A DNA stretch of 64,000 nt from DASTFP01 sp963816855. GTDB lineage: Bacteria > Verrucomicrobiota > Verrucomicrobiia > Chthoniobacterales > Terrimicrobiaceae. A program made the translations under genes and the position numbers. Positions 56,101 to 63,590 of the stretch are shown here, one piece after another. The notes below the pieces were generated by a model, which saw nothing but the letters and a program-made list of their open reading frames with translations, had not been told where the DNA came from and did not search any database. The stretch is from contig CAWFMA010000037.1 in NCBI GenBank assembly GCA_963816855.1, forward strand, positions 102,099 to 166,098, written 5' to 3'. Numbering within the stretch: position 1 is the first letter of the stretch; the number at the start of each line of letters is the position of its first letter.

Positions 56101-56568
56101 CCGGAGGTGGTACGGCGTTCCCTTCGTGAAGAGCTTCCCGATTTCATGGTTCCGTCTTTCGTCATTTTGACGGACCGTTTGCCATTGACTCCCAACGGCA
56201 AGGTCGACCGCCATAGTCTGGCTTCGCTTCAACTTGTCCCTGAGTCGCAAGCATGTGAGCCGGTAGCGCCACGCAACAACATCGAGGCCACCCTCGCTCA
56301 ACTTTGGTGTGACGCCTTGGGATTGAAGAGAGTAGGAGTGCATGAGGGGTTTTTCGAGCTGGGCGGCCATTCGTTGCTCGCCGTTGTTCTCCTCTCCGCC
56401 GTCCAGAAGACGTTCCAGGTGGAGCTTCCTCTGCGCGTCATCTTCGAGTCCCCCACCGTGGGCGGTCTCGCGGAAGCCATCCGCACCGCGCAAGAGCAAG
56501 GCCGTCGTGCGCCCCCGCCAATTCAGCCAATTAACCGCGAGAAACATCGAGTTAAGCTCGCTCCGTGA
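53146..56568 (+). CDS. NRPS module 4: C-A-T with aminoadipate-reductase-like A domain
   Basis: A 1140-residue synthetase. The C domain opens PLSFAQQRLWLLQQLEPASP (LCL type; HHIASDG at 180-186), as expected after a module without E. The A domain (about 520-1010) is unusual. A4 reads SGLSHDPLLRDLLTPLSLGA (Asp720), followed by VLHLTPALGRLLL, FFGGDC and NCYGTTETPQ. These resemble fungal/bacterial alpha-aminoadipate reductase (Lys2) adenylation domains rather than common NRPS ones. Read by eye, the specificity residues begin D-P-R-H-F-G. The carrier has FFELGGHSLLAVVL (Ser1076). The end is PPPIQPINREKHRV with no thioesterase, reductase or terminal C domain. Confidence 0.94.
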   Translation: MEHNQNFETSRVALSDAKQTLLEHWLRGDRRPALAADIKPRPAGLQAVPLSFAQQRLWLLQQLEPASPVYNVPTTVWLRAAVDPHALENTVNEIVRRHEVLRTRFEIRDGEPCQLIEPGVHMSLPVIDLGDLPPADQMRRAQSIAREEAHRPFDLSRSPLLRATLLRFAPEEHLFLLILHHIASDGWSLGVLFRELSELYRAFATGKPSPLPELPIQYADYALWQRNWVRADLCTSELAYWRQQLNAAPPRLELPADRGRPGGSGPSGASQSVTLSRSLSEELEALSRREGVTLFMTLLAAFKVVLLRWTGQTDILVGTPIAGRNRENTERLIGFFINTLVLRTRLSPELTFREALAKVRDTALDAFAHQDLPFEKLLEELQPQRSLRRTPFFQVFFNMLNYDGGTDLDLPGAALVQNPTLDYGAPVEEAFAKFDLTLYVEEVENRLLARAVYGTELFCHERISELLAQYKQLLEQISREPDEKVSHYSLVTPAAKLILPDPSQPVPTDDDPPIPELFARAVRLFPDSQAVVDPQEAWSYRELDLRSNQVAQGLHAQGIGRGDVVAIYGNRSAALACAVLSVLKAGSPFLLLDPAYPAQRLIEFVTRGRPKACIQLDAAGDLPTALATVVSRLRLKAHFILPRLTDFDKCQFAASACDPPPVTLAADDLAYLTFTSGTAGEPRAVMGTHRPVSHFVRWHCRTFDLTRCDRFSMMSGLSHDPLLRDLLTPLSLGATLCVPDQADYEAAGGLGKWTRDQRITVLHLTPALGRLLLEPTTFPTPALASLRYLFFGGDCLLPSLVSELRVRAPNASFVNCYGTTETPQVMAWHLLPGVEVGANAGNKIPVGRGIEGAQLLIQSSPGLLAGVGELGEIYVRSPYLSKGYFELPALTREFFVANPFRSESSDRLYRTGDLGRYLPNGEVVLAGRGDDQLKIRGFRIEPDEIEAVAARDPRIRDVVVTARPDPIGEQRLVAFVVPKTGKAISPEVVRRSLREELPDFMVPSFVILTDRLPLTPNGKVDRHSLASLQLVPESQACEPVAPRNNIEATLAQLWCDALGLKRVGVHEGFFELGGHSLLAVVLLSAVQKTFQVELPLRVIFESPTVGGLAEAIRTAQEQGRRAPPPIQPINREKHRVKLAP

Positions 56569-56589
56569 AAGCATCGCGCTTTCTGTCTT

Positions 56590-57219
56590 ATGCAAAATCC
56601 CCAACAATCCGAAAACCCGGACATTCGACTCATTGAGACGAATGGTGAGGTCACTCTCGCCATCGACGATGATCAAGCGATGCAGGGTTGGGAGCACGAG
56701 TTGATGTGCGAGTCCGCCGATCTTCTCTGCACCTTCGGCTCGCAGTTTCTCGAGGTCGGACTCGGACTGGGCATCTCGGCGCTGCGCATTGCCAGCAATC
56801 CCGGGACGCAACGTCACGTCGTGGTCGAGAAGTATGCGAAGGTCATCGAACTCTTCTACGAGCGCAATCCCACCCTACCTGCGGTGTTGGAGATCGTCCA
56901 CGCCGACTTCTTCGATTACATCACCAAACTGGAGCCCGGAGCGATCGATGGTATCCTCTTCGATCCGCACCTGCCCAAACCTCTTCGGGAGGACGAGGCG
57001 CTTTGGAATGCGGTTGTGCCGCAGTTGGTGCGGGCCCTCCGCGTCGGCGGTGCTCTAGTGCCTTGCTTCTCGACTTACCCAGTTTTGCGCTGGCAGTTCG
57101 TGCCATTTTTCGACCGGGTGATCGTTGAGCGTCGCCCTTTTGCTGCGTATCCAAGCACCGATTATCTCGCGCGCAACGCCGGAGATGCGTTCATCCAGTG
57201 TTTCATCAAGACAAGGTAG
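56590..57219 (+). CDS. class I SAM methyltransferase, GAMT-like
   Basis: A 209-residue methyltransferase, 21 bp behind the NRPS genes. MQGWEHELMCESADLLC and the SAM motif QFLEVGLGLGISALRIAS are followed by HVVVEKYAKVIELF, the acidic loop IDGILFDPHLPKPLREDEAL and LRVGGALVPCFSTYP. The order E-V-G-x-G-x-G, D-G-I-L-x-D and P-L matches guanidinoacetate methyltransferase and related arginine-side-chain methyltransferases. It may methylate a guanidine, amine or carboxyl of the peptide or of a precursor. Assignment to class I is sure; the substrate is inferred. Confidence 0.82.
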   Translation: MQNPQQSENPDIRLIETNGEVTLAIDDDQAMQGWEHELMCESADLLCTFGSQFLEVGLGLGISALRIASNPGTQRHVVVEKYAKVIELFYERNPTLPAVLEIVHADFFDYITKLEPGAIDGILFDPHLPKPLREDEALWNAVVPQLVRALRVGGALVPCFSTYPVLRWQFVPFFDRVIVERRPFAAYPSTDYLARNAGDAFIQCFIKTR

Positions 57220-57624
57220 GGTTTACTGATCATGTGTTTGGTCTTTGCCACTTGATTGGGATTCCGCTTTGCGCCTCGCATTCGTGATCTTGCCGATAGA
57301 CGGCTGTACGTCCCTGATAAAGCCAAACTCTTACCCGAGTCTTCTGACGTTTATCGGAGGCACCATCAAGTTGAAACAGATCCTTGCTTAGTGGCGGGAG
57401 ATCCTGCGGCTCGCTTCTTCAATCGAAAACTGGCAAGCTACCCGCGACAAAACGGCCTGACAGTGGCGCTGCGAGAATGCTTTGATCGCGACAAATCCGC
57501 TCTCTTTTGGTGACAGCGATAACGCCCGAAAAGGGTTATTCCCAGCTCGTGGACCAATCCGCCGTGGGATCTCTGTTGAAGCGTTCGCTTAGCTCAGGTC
57601 TGTCGCGCAACTTAGCACACCAGA
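57220..57624. other. 400-bp stretch without a confident gene
   Basis: The gap follows the methyltransferase stop. No terminator hairpin with T-run was recognised. Frames on both strands are short. The minus strand may hold badly decayed transposase sequence downstream of the IS3 remnant, but nothing firm was found. Confidence 0.4.
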
Positions 57625-57740
57625 CACTTGAGCCGCGAGTTCTCTTCTTCCAAGGCTCTGAGCCTCTTGGCCACGCCAACCGCCGTATTGACATCGTTCT
57701 GATGTTTCGGCCGTAGACGTCATAGCTCGTCCGCTGCAAC
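57625..57740 (-). pseudogene. IS3-family OrfA remnant
   Basis: The minus-strand frame reads AVGVAKRLRALEEENSRLKC and then stops after LVC. AKRL-xLEEEN-RLK is the C-terminal leucine-zipper signature of IS3-type OrfA. The helix-turn-helix half and OrfB are not recognisable. It ends just left of repeat copy 2 (57752), so an IS lay at or near the junction. Confidence 0.6.
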
Positions 57741-58013
57741 TCCTTGTTGGCTCCTTGGATCGTTGCTCTCCAGCCTTTGCAAGTCAGCTTTGCTGCCGTT
57801 TATCGTGGCAACAATTCTCCAGATCTCGCCCGAGAAGCGGACCGTATCATTAGTATGGAGTCTTGATGTCACCTTGTGTTAGGTTGTTGTTTTAGAAAAG
57901 GATTCGGTCTAAGACTCCGAACAGTTCCGGCTATCGCGGTCCTTCTTCTCCGTGCTTAGCGAAAAGCTCATCTTTTGCTAGCAGAAGCAGCAGGCTTTGC
58001 AGACTTGCTCACC

Positions 58014-58208
58014 TCAGCCGACGTTCTCCTTGACTTGCCTCTGTCCGGCCTGAATTTGCTGGCCAGTCATCCCACAGACATACCCCGTAGCGATGCCGAA
58101 TGTATCCAACGACACTATTCTGCGACAGGCTTGTCGTTCATACATTGTCCGGCCCGGATAGAATGTCCCTGACATGGTAATCAATGGAGTTTCAGTGTTG
58201 ATTTTCAT
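58014..58208 (-). CDS. small hypothetical protein, second of coupled pair (copy 2)
   Basis: Identical to the copy 1 frame at 27812-28006 except for Gly to Arg near the C-terminus (QAGQRQVKENVG). It overlaps the upstream frame by four bases. Function is unknown. Confidence 0.42.
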   Translation of the reverse strand: MKINTETPLITMSGTFYPGRTMYERQACRRIVSLDTFGIATGYVCGMTGQQIQAGQRQVKENVG

Positions 58209-58405
58209 TGTGTATTGTGATCAGGAGCGAATTCTGCCATATATTTGGATGAGAGGTTCGACCACACTCCGACCTCATGCCCCATTTCGGTTGCCAGTTT
58301 CTCTGCGTAACGTGATGCTACGCTGAGCAGTTTTCGGCACCCAAAGCTTGCTCCGAATGATGCTTGGCGCATGTCGCAAATCACGTAAGGATAATTATTG
58401 TTCAT
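58205..58405 (-). CDS. small hypothetical protein, first of coupled pair (copy 2)
   Basis: Identical at protein level to the copy 1 frame at 28003-28203 (66 residues). Lack of change between copies is compatible with either recent duplication or constraint; the overall repeat identity makes recency sufficient. Function is unknown. Confidence 0.42.
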   Translation of the reverse strand: MNNNYPYVICDMRQASFGASFGCRKLLSVASRYAEKLATEMGHEVGVWSNLSSKYMAEFAPDHNTQ

Positions 58406-58748
58406 AAAAGGGTGGGCGCCCCGGTCTGGTGAGGAGTCACTGTTGCTTCCCGGTGGACAGGGAGCGGACGGTTGAAGGTTTCAGTTGGTGCAATGTTTGA
58501 GCAGCCGGATTTTTGGTCGAAGAGCCCATGCAGCCATCTGAGGCTGCACAAGGCAGAGGCTCGGCGTTCCGGGGATCTAAAGGGGGAAAACTACGGTTGG
58601 AAACTATTCCACCGTGAAGACGCCCGGCGCCTGAGCGCCACATTATCGATGCGTCCGAGCGGATGAACTATCGATATGTGATAGCGTAGCATCTTGGTTT
58701 CTAACGATATACGATCGGATTCAGCGAAGTTGCAGCCTGTTTAAACAA

Positions 58749-59028
58749 TTTGCAAACTTGTGACAACGCCTGCATCGGCAAAAACGTGCCTGCGGAAGAT
58801 TCGTCGGACGAAGACCGGCTGCGCGTCATCAACGTCAACTCACTCCGTTTTCTACTGTTGCCACTCTTCTTCTCGCGGTCATGTTTATCACCGGATTCCT
58901 GGGGCTAAAACACGCCTATGGCGCCGGATTGCTTTTCATCGTTGCAACAGTCTTTCTCGGTTCCGCGTTGATTCGCTTCGCGCATGAAGCGCGCATCAGT
59001 CTCCATGAGTATGATGAATACCAGTGAC
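58749..59028 (+). pseudogene. small two-helix membrane protein, frameshifted (copy 2)
   Basis: It corresponds to the intact frame at 28549-28827. One C is missing in GTCAACTCACTCC (near 58838), compared with GTCAACCTCACTCC in copy 1. The reading frame is therefore lost before both hydrophobic helices. Confidence 0.55.
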
Positions 59029-59178
59029 TCAAACTCGGCGGGGACGTGGAAAAGCGAGGAATGCAAAGGCGACATTCCACGCGGTCAGGAGGACATCTAG
59101 TTCGGCAGCGAAGAAAATTTGCTGCGCAAAACGAGGTTAAACGCAAATTGTGCCGTGACTGGCCTGCACTGCATCGGC

Positions 59179-59448
59179 TCAATGAATGCGGGTTCTGCTG
59201 GCTTCCGAGTTGTCCTTGGCGAGTGCATCGACTGGTTCACCTGGCAGGTGGTAGGTGGCATTGTTCTCAATGACATTCCCTTCTGCATCGGTTCGGAGAT
59301 ACCCTTTCGACGAATCGAGAATGACTAGTCGATTGTGCCATGGGTCCTCGATCACGGCACACAAGCCGATTCGAATCTCGAATGGCCCTGCAACCACCTT
59401 CCCGCCCGCTTCCAACAAATCTGCAGATCGCAGCTCGGACAGAAGCAA
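59179..59448 (-). pseudogene. VOC/glyoxalase-fold remnant (copy 2)
   Basis: It carries the same core as copy 1 (IEDPWHNRLVILDSSKGYLR). The C-terminus is longer by 24 residues (YHLPGEPVDALAKDNSEASR) because a base change in this copy removes the stop seen in copy 1. The N-terminal half of a VOC domain is degenerate, so function is unlikely. Confidence 0.48.
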
Positions 59449-60004
59449 TCCGGTTTCCCGAAAAGAAAAAGGCGCACCAGTTTCCCGCTGCGCTCTCCTT
59501 TCTTTTTGGTTTCGTCGGTCTACAGAGGCTTTCCGTTGCCCGTAGGTATCAAAGCTTTAACTGCTGCCACCTTTGCACTGTTCCACTCTAGCCCCAATTG
59601 TCATTCGCCTATCCGCGACGGCGAAGTCGAAGCGGGGCGCACCTCCCGTGCTTTCATATTCAGGGCCTAGGGTTTCGAATGCGACCATAACAGCGGAATG
59701 ACGGGGGACCCCACCGGTGGCAGTGGGCAGGGCTGTGGCAGGCATGGGGGTATCAGTGCTTACAGAAAAAATTGCGCCTTAAAAATACAGCCGTCGTTTC
59801 CAGTCGAGAACTCCTTCGGGAGACGTCTGCTAGCTAGTTCACGCCCAAACAGTAACGGGGACCATCGGAAGAGCAGGTTAGCGCATCCTATGTTGATCTC
59901 GTCTGAATCGTCCCAGGGCCAGCTCGCGAATCCGGGACCGCTGCTGTTCGGCTAAACACCGAAAGCGCATCGGAGGTTACTGGCGCGGAAGTTCGTATCG
60001 CAGT

Positions 60005-61600
60005 TCAAAAATCGACAAGATTCTTATTCATGCGGACCGCCGCGTCGATTGGAATCTTCCTGCCGGGTGCACTAACATTTCTTACGTCACCCTCTGCGTT
60101 ATTGTCATCTTCACCGAGAGCGTGTGCCGCCTCGTGAGCGAGCGCCAAGCCCAAATCGACCCCCTTGAGGTCATCTTGCATTATGCAGTCGCGATTAAGA
60201 AAGGTCGAGCTCCCCGATTTGTCCGTTAGCGCTACCGCTTGGTTTTTGAACAGCGTGTCCACCACTTCGATCTTGCCAGCAAAGAACACGTTGAAAGTGG
60301 CCGCAGAGCGTTTTTTCACAACCGCGATCCAATCGTCCGTACGCTTGGTCCTTGCCAGACTAAGGACTGCTTTCTGGGCCAACTCAGGAACGACAATTGG
60401 TCCAAAGATGCCGCCCGAGCTAAACGTGATGTGTGTCTGGTCTTCGTAAATGCTCTTGATCGTTTCTATGGCTGCGTCAATCCCGTTGCGACCGCGAGTT
60501 GTTGCAACTCCAGACGGACCGCCCAAGAAATGAAAGGCTATCTTCACCTCCCGGGGAAACAAACCAACCCAAGTATCGATGCGCGACGCGGGATTTTCAC
60601 GCTGGAACATTGTGAAGACCTCGGTTCTACCGGGGTCTTTTGCCTGAACTCGGATAATTTGGGGATCCTCTGTTACTTGAAGGGTCGAGAAAACCCGACC
60701 TGTGGGCGGGTCAACGATACCGGCGATCCAGCTCTTTCCAACGGAGATGGTGCGGTCCTTCCCATTCGAGTACCAGAACCTGCTTGGACCCGTGCAGCGG
60801 GATTTCCATGGAGCGTGCTGGCGGCGCTGTAACGATCGCCTCATTGACAGGCAGCGTCTCAAACAAACCGGGAAATCCACTCATCTGAAAACCCAGCATT
60901 GGGCCAGCTCTCGCTGGCGCCAAGTAACTCCGAGGTGCGGGAAACACAGGCTCGAGACGAGAGGGTCCCCGACGGGCGCGCTCTTTCGCGAGCATCTCCT
61001 GATCCAAAGAGGCCATCGTCATTCTCCCGACGATATTGTCTGCCTGTGTCTGATAGCTGCGATTGATGATCTTTCGTTTCTGCTTATAAGCGAGCACCGC
61101 GTTGCCGGTCATGGGACCGTATTTGCCATTTGGATCGATGGCCGCCCCATCTAGTTGGATTAGCGCAAGCTGGATTTTACGGACGTGTTCGCCACTCGCA
61201 CCAGCACGATGTGGGCAGGATCAGATACCGCAGCTGCTTGAAGTTTTGGATCACCCAGGAAAAACTGCGACTCAAGCCCCATACATGTCCTACCTCCAAG
61301 CCTACTATAAACGATGGGCAGGCTTTTTCGCAAGCAATCTGAGTCCGCTGACGAGTTCTCAACAAATTGAAGGAAATCGTCAAGAATCTCGCCGTAACAG
61401 CCCCATCCGCCCCCGCTAAGGAAGACCGTTTCTTGCTCCTCCTTCGCCACAGGAGGTCGTTTCTGGCCTTCGCCCCGCATTCCTTTTGCAAGAGGCTCAA
61501 AGCCCATCGCTGGCGAGCGTTCAGGTTCACTACTTCTCGGCGATGAAAAGCTCGTTGTTCGAGACGGCAACGGATGTGCCGCACAGCATATGCTTCTCAT
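60005..61600 (-). pseudogene. HEXXH metallopeptidase with peptidoglycan-binding region, frameshifted
   Basis: The 3' part (60005 to about 60780) encodes KDRTISVGKSWIAGIVDPPT through to the zinc motif LALAHEAAHALGED. A frame change near 60780 continues upstream into GSKQVLVLEWEG and a peptidoglycan-binding-like repeat (DGAAIDPNGKYGPMTGNAVL, then AYKQKRKI). Another near 61175 leads to SDPAHIVLVRVANTS and the N-terminal region. Re-joined it would be about 530 residues: probably an exported zinc peptidase acting at the cell wall. A 291-codon frame starting at 60880 survives, but its first 40 residues are out-of-frame sequence. Confidence 0.65.
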
Positions 61601-61768
61601 TCACACTAAATAGGCAAGCCGTCTATCGATTGGGGTTGTCGCCCAGCGACCTTTGACCAAAGGCGTTGATGTTTCGCCCTACCGGCGACACGGCTGTTAC
61701 CGGGAACACAAGAAATCCCGCAGAAAGTCGTTCGGCGGCAAACAATCCTAAAACACCAAGAGGCAACA

Positions 61769-61897
61769 ATGAAAATCCGCTCAGTAGTGACCCTAGTCGG
61801 GTTGGCAATCAGCTTTGTTTTGCCGACCTTCGCCCAACAGAAAGATACGGCTGATTCACGAATAGCCCAGCAGCGTGATCTTATCGAGATTAGATGA
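61769..61897 (+). pseudogene. SnoaL-like protein, N-terminal fragment with signal peptide
   Basis: A 42-codon frame behind a good ribosome site (AGAGG, 61761). MKIRSVVTLVGLAISFVLPT is a classical signal peptide with cleavage after FAQ, followed by QKDTADSRIAQQRDLIEIR and a stop. This is how secreted SnoaL/DUF4440 proteins often begin. The coding sequence ends where the IS110 element begins, and a SnoaL-like body lies on its other side. Confidence 0.5.
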
Positions 61898-61953
61898 GAA
61901 GGCAGAGAGAGCCCTGGGACGCTGCGGTCCGTGGGTAGTAAGCTCGATGCCTT

Positions 61954-63102
61954 ATGGAAAAGACAACACGTAGACTACGGAAAGCACAGGCAACTATCGG
62001 CCTAGATCTTGGCGATAAGAGACACACGTTTTGTGTGCTCGACACCCGTGGAGAAGTCGTGAACAAGGGCTCGATGCGCAACGAGCGCACGAGCTTGCAA
62101 AGCTGGCAAGCGCATACCCGGGAGCCTTGGTGGTCATGGAGGCAGGAATGCATTCGCCTTGGACTAGTCGATTTCTTGACTCTCTCGGAATGGGGGTCGT
62201 GGTGGCCAACCCTCGCAAGACCCGCACCATCTCGCAAAGCGAGCGCAAGAGTGATGAGCGGGACGCCCTTGTTCTGGCCCGTCTGGGTCGGGCGGACCGC
62301 AACCTGCTTTAGTCCGATCGTATACGGTAGTGAAGAAACCCAACATGACCTACTCCAGGTCAAACTGCGCGACAGCCTGGTGCGGGCGCGGGTGGCATTG
62401 GTCAATTCAGTGCGCTTTACCTTGAAGAGCCTCGGATATCGAGTGAGCAATCCTTCAAGCGAGCGTTTCCACAAGCTGGTGGTCGAGGAACTCCCGGAGT
62501 CAGTCCGAGCGCTGATCGTGCACAGCGTGGCCTCGATTGCCGAACTCACTGCCCGTATCAAAGCATTGGAGATCTCCATCGCTCGGCTGGCCAGCGAGAA
62601 GTAGCCGCAGACCATCTATCTTCAGCAGATCAACGGGGTGGGACCAATCACATCGCTCTATTTGGTGCTCAAGATCGAGAACCCCCAACGCTTCACGCGA
62701 ACCCGAAATATTGGAGCCTTTGTGGGTCTGGGTCCGAAACGAGATCCAAGCGGAGAAACCGACAAAGAGTTGCGCATCAGCAAATGCGGAGACCGCTATC
62801 TGCGTCGCCTGCTGGTGAGCGCCGCGCAGCATATCCTGGGACCCTTCGGGACCGAAAGTGCGCTGCGCGACTACGGACTACGGCTCGCCCAGGACGGCAC
62901 CGCTAAGGCCAAGAAGCGGGCCGTGGTTGCTGTGGCCCGAAAGCTCGCTGTTTTGCTGCTGACGCTCTGGAAATCCCGTCAAACCCTACGAACCTTTTCC
63001 TACGATGGCTTGAAGAAGTCTGATGGGGGCTCTGCGCCCCCCAAAACCCCGCACCGCTCGCCGCGGCAGGCGTTCGGGGGGGAACTCTTGAGCCCCAACT
63101 GA
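61954..63102 (+). pseudogene. IS110-family transposase, inactivated
   Basis: The DEDD domain starts KAQATIGLDLGDKRHTFCVL. A frame change near 62100 is needed to read PGALVVMEAGMHSPWTSRFL and VVVANPRKTRTISQSERKSD, and another near 62310 to return. A TAG at 62602-62604 interrupts the original frame before the Transposase_20 domain. That domain reads INGVGPITSLYLVLKIENPQ, FVGLGPKRDPSG and ISKCGDRYLRRLLVSAA, with the active-site serine. The joined length is about 380 residues, near the family's 330-400. Two shifts and a nonsense codon mean no self-transposition. Confidence 0.88.
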
Positions 63103-63278
63103 GGACGGACGATTCGGAACGATTGCGGTTTGGGTGCAGTGGCTCCACCAGAGAGACCTCGATATCGAGATAGCAACGTTCCGCCTTTGCGGCAATCTAC
63201 GGATCAAAACATGGACCAACACACCGAGTCCGGATGGAAGCCCGATCCCGCCGCCGCAGAAAACAAACGACGACGAAG

Positions 63279-63590
63279 ATGAATCTTCAAAACCTCTTGA
63301 CTGCCTTCTCATGGAGGGCTCCCAAGGCCATAGGTGAGTTCGGTGACCTTCATCGAGAGCTGGATGAGGCATACGAGAAGAACGACGCCGCCGCAGTGGC
63401 CGCGCTTTTTACGTAGGACGGGCTTTTTGTGACACCAAACAAAATGTTTAGCGGTCGCCAGCAAATAGAGAGTAGGCATGCAGATATGTTCCAGCGGTCG
63501 CCTACTATCGATTTTAACTGCAGCCGCGAGCAGACTGATACTCAGCACGTTATGAAATTGCAGCCTACAGTCATAACATATATTCATTAA
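63279..63590 (+). pseudogene. SnoaL/NTF2-like protein with nonsense codon
   Basis: The frame reads from ATG at 63279 through GEFGDLHRELDEAYEKNDAA, then AVAALFT, a TAG (63414-63416), DGLFVTPNKMFSGRQQIESR, HADMFQR and on to TAA. DEAY--NDAAAVAALFTED--FVTP-----GR--IE is the SnoaL/DUF4440 core. The stop stands where Glu (GAG) is expected. It may be the body of the gene whose signal-peptide end lies left of the IS110 copy. Confidence 0.65.

Larger units (their letters stand above)
57752..60238 (+). repeat. 2.49-kb direct repeat, copy 2
   Basis: This is the counterpart of 27550-30038. The offset is 30202 bp at the left and 30200 at the right, the difference coming from two one-base deletions in this copy. 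It holds the same small frames: 58205-58405 and 58014-58208 (coupled pair), a broken membrane-protein frame near 58749-59028, and the VOC-like remnant. Its right border is inside the longer metallopeptidase gene, which therefore shows the ancestral junction on this side. Confidence 0.95.

Noticed and set aside
55510..56817. 435-codon minus-strand frame spanning NRPS module 4 and the methyltransferase
   Set aside because: It overlaps two clearly real genes on the plus strand and shows no recognisable domain.
27550..60238. The repeat as an assembly duplication artefact
   Set aside because: The two copies differ at about twenty sites including two indels, and have different flanks on both sides, so they are distinct loci.
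60239..60832. 197-codon plus-strand frame in the metallopeptidase region
   Set aside because: It is antisense to the reconstructed metallopeptidase and motif-free.
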